In this document: positions 5,902-13,959 of the stretch, one piece after another
How the letters are laid out: each line of letters starts with the position of its first letter
How positions within the stretch are numbered: position 1 is the stretch's first letter
Virus record (IMG/VR): IMGVR_UViG_3300036716_001916
Span: 1 to 26,686 of that record
Length of the DNA stretch: 26,686 bases
Source: a virus
Reading direction: 5' to 3' (one strand)
Translations under genes and position numbers: made by a program
Notes under the pieces: model-generated
What the model was told of the DNA's origin: nothing
Databases searched by the model: none
The model's input: only the letters and a program-made list of their open reading frames with translations

Positions 5902-8154
5902 CTATGCTACCGCTTTACCAAATCTTGTTAATAACACTTTGTTTGTTTTCTTTGATTTAGCTTGTTTTTTAAACGCGTTCCTAACTTGAGCAGTTGAAGA
6001 ATCATCATTTAAATCAGACATTGGTTCATCGCCTTGAGCAGATAGCGTTGCTCCACCTTTAATGATGTAATATTCATTATAACCTAATACATTATTTTTA
6101 ACTACGCATTTATTTTTGCGAAATTCTGTATTTGAGTTTTTCTTAAGATCTTTCCATTCTTGTGAATAATAATCAATAAATTGTGATTTTTCTGAATCCA
6201 TAACAGCAGATTGAATTCTATTATAAAAATGTCTATTGTCATCTGCCATAAAAAACCCTAAAGTATTAGTATTATATCTTTTTTGAATATTGAGTAATAA
6301 CTCTTTGGTTGCACCCTTTGAGCTATCACTTGTCTTGATATTTTTACCATCAATAGTAATATTTAATCCAGATCTACCCCAACTATTTGTTTCTGTTCTT
6401 TTACTAGTAAGCTTATGATCATGTATAACATGCATTTGATTAGTATCTCCATCAGATAAACATACAAAATTCATTTTTTCAACACCATGTTTCATTTTGA
6501 ATTTTTTAATGAGATGATGAGATACAACTAAAGCAGCATTTAATGGAGTTGATCCCCATTGTTCATACTGACTAGTAAATCCACTATTCCAAGTGGATGA
6601 CTTTATTTTACAATGTAAGTTAGCCATTGCAGTAATATATTCATTTTTCTTCAAATTTGAAGAAACCAATAAAGGCATTGAAAGATCATCTATGGATAAA
6701 GATGCATCTTTAAATTTTTTAATATTATTGTTTACTATTGTGTTATGAGATTCAATGAAAGCTTTACGTTCAACATCATCATCTTCTCTATGATGCCAAT
6801 TAACAAAATTTGGGTTTCCAGTAGTAAATGCATATACTTCAAAAGGTATATTTACTGCTTTACAAAATACTATTAAATGCATCAATTGATCTAAAACATA
6901 TGGCATTGATTCACACATTGAACCACTATAATCGATAATCATAATCATACCATGATTTTTAGCATCTGCTAATGAAGTAACTCTTGCAAAAATATCTTCA
7001 TTATATTTATAACTATGTACTTTATTAACATCTAAAGAACCAGTTTTAGCTGTAGTAGCTCTTTGCCATTGATGTGCTGCCTTTCTCATTTCAAATTCTT
7101 TAATAGCAAAATTAACATTCTTACGAGTATCTTTCATATATTGCTTAAATTCTAAATTACGATTTTCTAAAGACTTATTATTATTTAGTTTTGTTTGATA
7201 TAATCTATCTTTAGCTAATGTTTTATAATCGATTACAATTTCGTTAATAAGCTCTTTAGATATACCTGAAGAATATAATACTTCATGACCTAAATGATCT
7301 TTTGCAACTAATCCACTTTCGTTTTCTCTAAATATTGTATCAGTTATTGAGGTATCTTCATGATCATTATGTATAGGTTCTTTAGAAACAATATTATTTT
7401 TATCTTCTTTTGCTTCTTCATTTTCTTTTGCTTCTTGAGTTGAAGAATTTTCTTCTTCCTCATTTTGAGTAGAAGAAGTTTCTTCTTGAGGAGAAGCTTC
7501 TTCAGAATCCATATCATCATGACCTTTAGGTATATCATCATTACCTTTAGGTAATAGTGATGGTTCAACATTAGGTAATAGTGCGGGTTGATCCATTAAT
7601 TCTTTTTGATTTTCTTTAGTATATGCAAGAACATCTTTTACTAATTCAACTACTTCTTCAAACGTTTCTGTTAACATTGCTCTGTCAAATAAAGCTTGCT
7701 CTAGTGTATTAAATCGTATATCAATTTCTTTACCTAATTTTGCTTTAAGGTTAATTTTATCGATAAGCTTAACTTGTTGCATCTTTAATTTATCTAAATC
7801 ACCAAAAAAGTTATCAGCAGAAAGCTTTTTATATCCTCTTAAGAAAGGACCAACAAGACCAGGATATGCTCGACGTACTAGTTTTTCAATACGAGCATCT
7901 TCAATTACATTAATATAAGATCTAGGACAACCTTTTAATTTTTCAGGAGAATCGTGCCATCCTTCAAAGGGGGTAAATAATGCATGACCAACTTCATGAC
8001 CAATTAACAAATCATATACATCTTTACCATGATCTGCCCATTGCGGAAGTCCCAAAGTTCTGTTTTGTATGTCAAACCAAGCGGTATGATAATTACCATG
8101 TTGAATAGTAATATTCTCTTTTGCGAGTAATTTACCTATTGTTTTGTTTTGCAT
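5902..8154 (-). CDS. CobT-like HExxH metalloprotease/VWA protein
   Basis: A 750-aa three-part protein. The N-terminal domain has the zinc motif HEVGH (about residues 53-57) and a later NVIEDARIE (E near 85) that fits a gluzincin third ligand. A central linker (about 215-260) is very Glu/Ser-rich. The C-terminal VWA domain has the MIDAS motif IIDYSGSM (D near 408) and a later CLSDGDTNQ. CobT of cobaltochelatase also joins an EDARIE-like region to a VWA domain, and marine T4-like homologues are often called 'peptidase'. With the AAA+ partner it forms a MoxR/VWA pair. Target and protease activity are unproven. The start is ATG at 8154, after AAGGAG; a GTG at 8160 falls too close to the Shine-Dalgarno. 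It has its own promoter (8194) and is exactly bracketed by direct repeats. Confidence 0.85.
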   Translation of the reverse strand: MQNKTIGKLLAKENITIQHGNYHTAWFDIQNRTLGLPQWADHGKDVYDLLIGHEVGHALFTPFEGWHDSPEKLKGCPRSYINVIEDARIEKLVRRAYPGLVGPFLRGYKKLSADNFFGDLDKLKMQQVKLIDKINLKAKLGKEIDIRFNTLEQALFDRAMLTETFEEVVELVKDVLAYTKENQKELMDQPALLPNVEPSLLPKGNDDIPKGHDDMDSEEASPQEETSSTQNEEEENSSTQEAKENEEAKEDKNNIVSKEPIHNDHEDTSITDTIFRENESGLVAKDHLGHEVLYSSGISKELINEIVIDYKTLAKDRLYQTKLNNNKSLENRNLEFKQYMKDTRKNVNFAIKEFEMRKAAHQWQRATTAKTGSLDVNKVHSYKYNEDIFARVTSLADAKNHGMIMIIDYSGSMCESMPYVLDQLMHLIVFCKAVNIPFEVYAFTTGNPNFVNWHHREDDDVERKAFIESHNTIVNNNIKKFKDASLSIDDLSMPLLVSSNLKKNEYITAMANLHCKIKSSTWNSGFTSQYEQWGSTPLNAALVVSHHLIKKFKMKHGVEKMNFVCLSDGDTNQMHVIHDHKLTSKRTETNSWGRSGLNITIDGKNIKTSDSSKGATKELLLNIQKRYNTNTLGFFMADDNRHFYNRIQSAVMDSEKSQFIDYYSQEWKDLKKNSNTEFRKNKCVVKNNVLGYNEYYIIKGGATLSAQGDEPMSDLNDDSSTAQVRNAFKKQAKSKKTNKVLLTRFGKAVA

Positions 8155-8157
8155 ATC

Positions 8158-8285
8158 CACTCCTTACAGTGTTTTATTTTTTAATATAGGTATATTATAC
8201 CATATGGACCGGGTATGTACATGCTTTTTTTCACTTTTTTTCATTTATTTTCACTTTATGTGACCATAGTGATATATTAGTCACA
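8158..8285 (-). repeat. Direct repeat copy B (promoter and leader unit)
   Basis: The second copy of the 129-bp unit (here 128 bp), ending a few bases before the ATG of the CobT-like gene. It differs from copy A mainly in the promoter spacer (16 bp and GC-rich here, 17 bp there). The 85 nt between this copy and the gp46 stop (8286-8370) contain no ORF or clear signal that I can support. Confidence 0.9.
8194..8221 (-). promoter_or_regulatory. Early-type promoter for the CobT-like gene
   Basis: On the minus strand: TGTACA (8221-8216), 16-bp spacer containing ACCCGGTCC and ending in TATGG, TATAAT (8199-8194). The shorter spacer is the only one in the set and may weaken or strengthen it relative to the copy at 5809. 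Confidence 0.82.
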
Positions 8286-8370
8286 GTGTTGATTTTTTTG
8301 TGAGCGGGTGTGCGTTTTGAAACAGTTACTAAGGTATACATACGCAACAATTCACACCAGAGCTGTTTTT

Positions 8371-10086
8371 CTATCTAATCTTAGAAAAGTTCCTATCTTT
8401 ATAGAATTCTATCTTAGATCTGAACTTATTTTCTAAAATATCACCTTTATGTGATATAATGAACACATTTGTGCCTTCCTCGAGCGTATTTAGTATCTTG
8501 GTGAGATTATCTATGCCATCTACGTCTAAACTAGAGTCAAAAGTCTCATCTAGGATCAATAAATTACTACTTGCACTGTTTTTCATTTTAGCTAACTGGC
8601 GCCAAGTAAAGAGCAAAGCTAAGTCTATTCTTTGCTTCTCTCCTTCAGAAAATGAAGCATAATTGAATGAATCTCTGTGGCGAGATCTAATTGTTTCATT
8701 AAATGATTCATCTAGATGAAATGCAACAAAGAAATCTAATACTTGAAGATAATTATTAATTAATCTATTCATTACTGGAAGATATTGTTTAATCACTTTA
8801 GTTTTAATACCAGTATCTTTAAGCATTTCTCCAATTACTTCATTATATGTACGTTCTTCTACATATGTTAGTTTTCTTTCTGTACATTTATCTTTTTCTA
8901 GTCGTAATGTTTCTAAATCTCTTTTGGCAACTTTTACATCACCTGTTTGGCCACTTAAGTTTTTTATTTCATTTTGAATACGATCAATTTCTTTTTGTAA
9001 TATTGTTACTGCGTCATTGTTTGAATTAATTTTTATTTGACGATTTTGTAATTTTTGCATAATCTTTTTGTTTTCATTTAGATCTACTATTGCTGCATCT
9101 AATTCTTTCTTTAATATATTCATATTAGATTGCATTGATCCTGCAGTTTTACCTAAAGATAATAACTTTGATGCTTTCGTTTCTTCATCTATATTTTGAT
9201 CACATGTAGGGCAGTGATCATTGTCTTCATAAAACCTTGCTTCTTTAACTAAACCTTTAATAGCCTCTTTATTAGAATAATCTTTTGAATTTAATTGACT
9301 AATATTATCTGATATTTTAGAATTAGTTTTTGCATTAATATCCATTTCATTAGTTAGATTTTTTCCTAATTTTTTTGAATTTGCAAAATATTCTAATATT
9401 TCTGTTTTATGATCTTTAATAGATAGCTCTTTTTGTTCTATCATATCTTTATTAATACCTTGTAGATCTTTTATATATTTGTTTTGTGAATCTGTTTTTG
9501 TTTTATTTAGATCTAAGCGATGTGTAATATCAATTAATTCATCTTTAATTTTATTGTTTCTTTCTTTTAATAAACCATTCATTTTAGAGAATATGTTAAT
9601 ATCTAAGAGATCTTCAATTACTTCTCTTCGAGTCCAAGTTGGTAATTGCATAAAGGGAATAAAACTTGAAGATCCTAGAACTACAACTTGATGAAAAGAT
9701 TTATGATTTAATTTAAGTATATTTTGTTCGAGATATTTTTGATGATCTCTGGCATTTGAAGCTTGATTAATTTGATGACCGTTTTGGTATATTTCAAATT
9801 TATTAGGTTTAATTCCTCTATAAATTCTAAACGATTGACCTCCAACATCAAACTCTACTTCAACAACTGTACCTTTTTTATTAATACTATTGATCATTTG
9901 ATCTTTTTTAATGTCTCTGTGTGGTTTTCCAAATAAACCAAAGGAAATAGCATCCAAAAGAGTAGATTTACCAGCTCCGTTAGCTCCGACTATTAATGTT
10001 GTTGGTTCTTTATCTAATTGAATATTGGTAAATTCATTACCAGTGGATAGAAAGTTCTTCCACTTACACGATTTAAATTCGATCAT
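8371..10086 (-). CDS. gp46: Recombination endonuclease subunit gp46 (SbcC/Rad50-like)
   Basis: SMC-like ATPase of the gp46/gp47 nuclease that resects DNA ends for recombination-dependent replication. The 571 aa match T4 (560). Walker A is GANGAGKST (34-42); a long coiled coil (about 165-440) is split by the zinc hook CPTC (292-295); the ABC signature is FSEGEKQRIDLALL; Walker B is LLILDETFDSSLD; the H-loop is IISHKG near the end. The start overlaps the gp47 stop (ATGA at 10086-10083). It is the last gene of the gp55-69aa-47-46 operon from the promoter at 11956. Confidence 0.96.
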   Translation of the reverse strand: MIEFKSCKWKNFLSTGNEFTNIQLDKEPTTLIVGANGAGKSTLLDAISFGLFGKPHRDIKKDQMINSINKKGTVVEVEFDVGGQSFRIYRGIKPNKFEIYQNGHQINQASNARDHQKYLEQNILKLNHKSFHQVVVLGSSSFIPFMQLPTWTRREVIEDLLDINIFSKMNGLLKERNNKIKDELIDITHRLDLNKTKTDSQNKYIKDLQGINKDMIEQKELSIKDHKTEILEYFANSKKLGKNLTNEMDINAKTNSKISDNISQLNSKDYSNKEAIKGLVKEARFYEDNDHCPTCDQNIDEETKASKLLSLGKTAGSMQSNMNILKKELDAAIVDLNENKKIMQKLQNRQIKINSNNDAVTILQKEIDRIQNEIKNLSGQTGDVKVAKRDLETLRLEKDKCTERKLTYVEERTYNEVIGEMLKDTGIKTKVIKQYLPVMNRLINNYLQVLDFFVAFHLDESFNETIRSRHRDSFNYASFSEGEKQRIDLALLFTWRQLAKMKNSASSNLLILDETFDSSLDVDGIDNLTKILNTLEEGTNVFIISHKGDILENKFRSKIEFYKDRNFSKIR

Positions 10087-11147
10087 ATTATTTCTAAGTT
10101 TTGAGCCTCTGTATATAATTCTCTTAATTTCAATTTTATAGCATCTTTATCAAGATCAGTTTCAACTGCTTCAACATACGAATCTAATAATTCTGTTGTA
10201 TCTTCCATTGGATTAATTGACTCATCGTCTACATTATTACCAATAAACTCTTCGAAGTTTTCTGCTATTTTTAATTCATATGTATCTATGCTTTGTAATT
10301 TGTCTACAAATTTATCAAACATATAAAGATCTGTTTTATTTACTACGATAAATTTAACGAATTTTTGTCTAAATTGTTGTATATCAATAGTATTATAATC
10401 AACCTTCTTATCATCATATACAAACTTCTTAAATATTGTAATAGGATTTCTAACTGGTGTTAATTCTCGAGTTTCTGTATCTAATACATGAAAATATTTA
10501 GGATCATCAACATCTGCCCATGTCATTTCAAATTGTGCACCCAAATAATGTATTGGATCTCTATCTGATTTTGTATGAAAATGTCCTGATAATACCATTT
10601 CAAATCTTTGAAATATTTCAGAGCTCATACCATGAGGATTCGGCATACCAGGCATCATATCAAAACCTTTTAATTCTAAATGTGCACCTATAATATCTGC
10701 TTTACATGTTTTTAACCATTCAGTATATTCACTATAATTAGAATTATTAATCCATGGAACTACACCAATTTTACAACCATCATAGTCTAAGACTGTAGGT
10801 TTCATTATAATATTAACATTAGATGTAAAATATCCGAGTAATTCTTTAAGACTGCATAATTCATTAGTGTTTTTAAAGTAAACATCATGATTACCTGGAA
10901 TGATATCCATAGTAATACCTGCATCACGCATAGGTTCTAAAAAATCTCTTCGATTTTGATTTAACGCTTTAAAATTAACAAATCTTCGGTGTTCATAATA
11001 ATCACCTAAATGCAATATGTTTTTTATATTGTGCTCTTTAAGATATGGAAAGAATTCTTCTTCGTAAAATCGTTTTTGATAATTTAAAAATATATCAGAG
11101 GAATTTCTAACACCACAATGTGTGTCATTCAATATAGCTATTTTCAT
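10083..11147 (-). CDS. gp47: Recombination endonuclease subunit gp47 (SbcD/Mre11-like)
   Basis: Calcineurin-like phosphoesterase, the nuclease partner of gp46. The 354 aa compare with 339 in T4. Metal-binding motifs are in the family order: NDTHCG (D8, H10), HLGDYYEHRR (D49), IIPGNHDVY (N86-H87-D88) and GHFHTKSD near residue 200. The C-terminal third (after about 240) is the capping/gp46-binding part and is poorly conserved. The start is TAATG-coupled to the 69-aa gene, and the end is ATGA-coupled to gp46, so subunit ratio is probably set by coupling. Confidence 0.96.
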   Translation of the reverse strand: MKIAILNDTHCGVRNSSDIFLNYQKRFYEEEFFPYLKEHNIKNILHLGDYYEHRRFVNFKALNQNRRDFLEPMRDAGITMDIIPGNHDVYFKNTNELCSLKELLGYFTSNVNIIMKPTVLDYDGCKIGVVPWINNSNYSEYTEWLKTCKADIIGAHLELKGFDMMPGMPNPHGMSSEIFQRFEMVLSGHFHTKSDRDPIHYLGAQFEMTWADVDDPKYFHVLDTETRELTPVRNPITIFKKFVYDDKKVDYNTIDIQQFRQKFVKFIVVNKTDLYMFDKFVDKLQSIDTYELKIAENFEEFIGNNVDDESINPMEDTTELLDSYVEAVETDLDKDAIKLKLRELYTEAQNLEII

Positions 11148-11356
11148 TATAGCAATTGACCTGTTTTTACTTCAACCTTATTACCATATTTAACTTGAAG
11201 ATACTTAATTTTTTCTAATTTCTTTTGAATTCTATTAAGTTTTCGCATAGAAGCAATTATTAGTTTTACACGAGGTCTACGTTTAAGATCTTTTTTATGT
11301 CTTTTTTTGCCAAGGTTTGTTTGAATATCCTTTTGCGCTCTTGTTAATTTCTTCAT
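11147..11356 (-). CDS. Small highly basic protein between gp55 and gp47
   Basis: A 69-aa protein very rich in Lys and Arg (for example KKRHKKDLKRRPRVKL and MRKLNRIQKKLEKIKYLQ). It is predicted helical with a basic face and has no hydrophobic segment. I recognise no family. It is coupled to gp55 by ATGA (11356-11353) and to gp47 by TAATG, so it is probably a real gene of this operon. The charge suggests nucleic-acid binding or docking on an acidic partner; this is inferred from composition only. Confidence 0.72.
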   Translation of the reverse strand: MKKLTRAQKDIQTNLGKKRHKKDLKRRPRVKLIIASMRKLNRIQKKLEKIKYLQVKYGNKVEVKTGQLL

Positions 11357-11922
11357 ACCATAAATAACTCTAATTTTGACAATTTCTTTTTCTCTTCTTT
11401 TCCAAATGCTTTAATAGCTTTATCAGTATTTCTAATTTTAGAGATTCTACTTCTTAGAGTATCTACATATGCCGCAGTCTGACCTGCACCTTCTTCATCC
11501 ATACCCATTGATACAAAATCATCAATACCCATTTTTTCAATGAATCTAAACTTTATTTCTTGTTGTTTTTTCTCTTTGGCAATTCTACGTATAAATGCAA
11601 AGAAACAAATTTGAGTAAAATATGAAAATGCGTTTGGTTTGCCTGTTCTTGTAGCAGTTTCAATATTATAATTATTGATTGCTCTTAAACAGTTTTCAAC
11701 TGCATCCATAACCATTTCTTCGCGGTATGTATACCTAACAAAGTTTGGTCTATGTGATAATCCTTCAGAAATTTTTAAAAAGCATTGTGCAACATAATCT
11801 GTTACTACCGGTACTTTTTCTCCTTTGGCTTTTGCCTCATTAGCAGACTTTACGTATTCTACAACTGCATATGAGAATTCTTTATTATTGATATAATGTG
11901 CTTTCTTTTTAGGATCAGCCAT
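11353..11922 (-). CDS. gp55: Late-transcription sigma factor gp55
   Basis: Divergent sigma-70-family factor that directs host RNA polymerase to TATAAATA late promoters and contacts gp45. The 189 aa match T4 gp55 (185). The conserved centre is EEMVMDAVENCLRAINNYN followed by RTGKPNAFSYFTQICFFAF and IRRIAKEKKQQ, the sigma region-2-like part that binds core polymerase and the -10 element. The C-terminal KEEKKKLSKLELFMV tail resembles the clamp-binding end of T4 gp55. It is the first gene after the early promoter at 11956. Six TATAAATA boxes in this window are its probable targets. Confidence 0.95.
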   Translation of the reverse strand: MADPKKKAHYINNKEFSYAVVEYVKSANEAKAKGEKVPVVTDYVAQCFLKISEGLSHRPNFVRYTYREEMVMDAVENCLRAINNYNIETATRTGKPNAFSYFTQICFFAFIRRIAKEKKQQEIKFRFIEKMGIDDFVSMGMDEEGAGQTAAYVDTLRSRISKIRNTDKAIKAFGKEEKKKLSKLELFMV

Positions 11923-11955
11923 AATATAATCTCCATTTTTAGCTTGTTAGGGTAT

Positions 11956-11984
11956 ATTATACCATATTTTTTAAGCTTTGTACA
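11956..11984 (-). promoter_or_regulatory. Early-type promoter for the gp55-gp47-gp46 operon
   Basis: On the minus strand: TGTACA (11984-11979), 17-bp spacer ending in ATATGG, TATAAT (11961-11956). The start point near 11949 gives a leader of about 27 nt with a GGAG Shine-Dalgarno before gp55. Confidence 0.85.
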
Positions 11985-12027
11985 TAGTTAAATTAAAAAA
12001 TTAATGCGAAATAAATGAAAATAAACA

Positions 12028-12056
12028 TGTACAAATCGCTCCAAATATGGTATAAT
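12028..12056 (+). promoter_or_regulatory. Plus-strand early-type promoter facing the uvsW operon
   Basis: On the plus strand: TGTACA (12028-12033), 17-bp spacer ending in AATATGG, TATAAT (12051-12056), with the same consensus and A-rich upstream stretch as the minus-strand set. It is back-to-back with the gp55 promoter. No recognisable plus-strand gene follows; a GAGGAGG Shine-Dalgarno-like sequence lies at 12076-12082. Transcripts would be antisense to the 128-aa gene and uvsW. Confidence 0.75.
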
Positions 12057-12091
12057 ATAAGAGGCCATTTGAGTAGAGGAGGATACTATTA

Positions 12092-12478
12092 TTAATGATA
12101 TGTCTTCTTTGGAATTGTATCAGAGGGTAATATATCTTCTAGAGTTTCACTCATGTATCTTTCAAGTTCATCAGATAGTTCATCTACAGATCTTATATCT
12201 GCAGGTGACATTGGTGTTGTTACTGCCTTTAAGTAAGTATGCTTTACATCTTCATCAATTAAAACATGTGCCATAATATCAGAATCAAGTATAGTATATA
12301 GTGTTTGAGATGAAAATGAAAACCATGGACGTAATGAATAGCTTCCTATAATGGTTTCCGTAACTATTACAGGTCTTTCTACTATAACTCTGCCTTGTTC
12401 CTTTTTATGAACCAAAGCCAATATATTGTCGCCATTAATAAGCTTAAAATGTCGTATGTTCATATCTTCTGGTTTCAT
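12092..12478 (-). CDS. Small protein with an Sm-like N-terminus
   Basis: A 128-aa protein that I recognise only as a type found beside uvsW in marine T4-likes. Its N-terminal part (RHFKLINGDNILALVHKKEQ, then GRVIVERPVIVTE) reads like an Sm/Hfq-type beta-barrel opening; the middle has RPWFSFSSQTLYTILDSDIM; the C-terminus (ELSDELERYMSETLEDILPS) is acidic and helical. RNA binding would follow if the Sm fold is right, but I rate that as a guess. It is ATGA-coupled to the uvsW stop (12478-12475) and is the last gene of the operon. The plus-strand promoter at 12028 fires into its 3' end. Confidence 0.75.
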   Translation of the reverse strand: MKPEDMNIRHFKLINGDNILALVHKKEQGRVIVERPVIVTETIIGSYSLRPWFSFSSQTLYTILDSDIMAHVLIDEDVKHTYLKAVTTPMSPADIRSVDELSDELERYMSETLEDILPSDTIPKKTYH

Positions 12479-13953
12479 AGGTTTATCTCATTTATATTGT
12501 ATGTAAATTTCTCTTTACTGTATATATTTATTCTTTCTGCCGCATGCTTTAAAGTATAATTCTTTTGAGTTCTCCAATGCAAATCATCAGCAATATCATA
12601 TACTATAGTATTTATACCATCTCCACTCTTACGGAGACCTCTACCAATAGATTGTAAGACTCTTATTTGTGATTTAGAAGGTGATGCAAATATTATATTA
12701 TGTAACTTTTTAATATTAATACCGGTAGAAAATGTTCCCATACTCGCAACAATAATAGCATTATTTTCATTTTCAGTAATAGATCTTATATTTTCTCGTG
12801 TATCAACGTCAGTTTCTCCACTCACATAAAATAATTTTTGATTTTTAGCTACCTTTTTCTTAAGAATATCATGTAGAGGTTTACCATGTTTTTCTACATA
12901 TTGAAATAACACCAATACATTTCCACGTAATTTAACGGTGAGATCTGTTATAAATTCATTTCGTGGACTATGTCCAACAAGAAAATCTAATTCTTCTTGA
13001 TATTTTGCTTTTGCTATGCTACGCATATATCTATCTGCATACTTAAGCAATAATATGCGTATTTCTAATTGAGCTAAATCATCTGCATCCATTAATGATT
13101 TTGTTGATGTAACTCTGTGCACAGGTCCAAATAAACCTTCTAATACTAATTGATGGGTTTGGGTACCATCTAAAGTTCCTGTGGTGCCAATTCTGTATTT
13201 AGCATTAACACATTTTTCTAATATAGCAGTGAGAGATTTAGCTTTAAAATTATGAGCTTCATCTCCTATAACCATACCATATGAATTAAACCAAGACAAA
13301 TTCATTTTATATACAGATTGCCAAGTTGTTATAATAACTCTATGTTTTAAATTTATTTTTTCTTTACCAGAATATATTCTATGACAATTGTTATCAACAT
13401 TCCAACTATCGGTTGAACTATAATCTCCAAAATCAGTATACATTTGTTCTACTAATGATGTTGTAGGAACCACTATTAATATGTTTTGTTTATCATTAGA
13501 TTCTAAAAAATGTCTTATCATTAAATATATCATTAATGATTTACCGCTTGCAGTAGGAGATAACAATAAGGATTTATTATTAGATAGAGCATGTTTAATA
13601 CCTTCTATCTGGTACCCGCGCGGGTGGATAGGCGCGCCCGCGGCCGTCAGGGGCAGGCGGGAGATAAGTTCATCTACATTTTCTGTGCTGGTAGGTTCAT
13701 AATCTGTAATTATTTTATAACCACGTTCTTGTGCAAACTCTTTTAAATAATTAAATAGTCCACAATAGATTTGTTTTTTACGATAATCAAATAATCTAAT
13801 CTTACCATCCCATACTCTATTACGGTATGCCGGCATAAATTTATATCCAGGTACATAAAAACAGAAGTGTTCTGATAACTCTCTTTCTGTACTGGATTCG
13901 CAACTAATTTGTAAAAAACTTTCGTTTAATTTAGATATTACAATCTGTTCCAT
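12475..13953 (-). CDS. uvsW: UvsW recombination helicase
   Basis: SF2 DNA/RNA helicase that branch-migrates recombination intermediates and unwinds R-loops, helping the switch to recombination-dependent replication. The 492 aa compare with 503 in T4. The N-terminal domain (1-100) has GYKFMPAYRNRVWDGKIRLF, equivalent to the T4 NWDGRIRLL region. Then follow a Q-like motif PRGYQIEGI (111-119), Walker A SPTASGKS (132-139), DEAH (231-234), an IGTTGTLDG motif III, YVSGETDVDTR, and motif VI QSIGRGLRKSG. Residues 97-115 are encoded by a 57-bp block of GC-rich codons unlike the rest of the gene (see 13609-13665). It is the third gene of the uvsY operon. Confidence 0.96.
   Translation of the reverse strand: MEQIVISKLNESFLQISCESSTERELSEHFCFYVPGYKFMPAYRNRVWDGKIRLFDYRKKQIYCGLFNYLKEFAQERGYKIITDYEPTSTENVDELISRLPLTAAGAPIHPRGYQIEGIKHALSNNKSLLLSPTASGKSLMIYLMIRHFLESNDKQNILIVVPTTSLVEQMYTDFGDYSSTDSWNVDNNCHRIYSGKEKINLKHRVIITTWQSVYKMNLSWFNSYGMVIGDEAHNFKAKSLTAILEKCVNAKYRIGTTGTLDGTQTHQLVLEGLFGPVHRVTSTKSLMDADDLAQLEIRILLLKYADRYMRSIAKAKYQEELDFLVGHSPRNEFITDLTVKLRGNVLVLFQYVEKHGKPLHDILKKKVAKNQKLFYVSGETDVDTRENIRSITENENNAIIVASMGTFSTGINIKKLHNIIFASPSKSQIRVLQSIGRGLRKSGDGINTIVYDIADDLHWRTQKNYTLKHAAERINIYSKEKFTYNINEINL
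13609..13665 (-). other. GC-rich in-frame patch inside uvsW
   Basis: 44 of 57 bases are G or C (77%) in an AT-rich gene. Read as uvsW codons, 18 of 19 end in G or C, encoding ISRLPLTAAGAPIHPRGYQ, while codons on both sides end mostly in A or T. The frame is intact and residues still fit the UvsW family. It contains several palindromes, including ACCCGCGCGGGT, GGCGCGCC and CCGCGG. Origin unknown: recombination, recoding or assembly error. Confidence 0.9.
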
Positions 13954-13959
13954 TTAAAT

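Noticed and set aside
7344-7571. 75-aa minus-strand ORF rich in Leu/Lys
   Set aside because: A frame-shifted reading of the Glu/Ser-rich linker of the CobT-like gene; low complexity.
8286-8370. Possible structured RNA or terminator between gp46 and repeat copy B
   Set aside because: Only long-loop pairing (GGTG...CACC) and no U-tract on the minus strand; not enough to call.
12100-12276. 58-codon plus-strand ORF downstream of the plus-strand promoter
   Set aside because: Hydrophobic, unlike any family, opposite the coding 128-aa gene, and its ATG is too far from the GAGGAGG. Kept only as part of the antisense finding.
13609-13665. GC-rich patch as a cloning polylinker or insertion
   Set aside because: It contains several rare-cutter palindromes, but the frame is intact and the residues fit UvsW, so a foreign insertion is not supported; kept as an unexplained patch.
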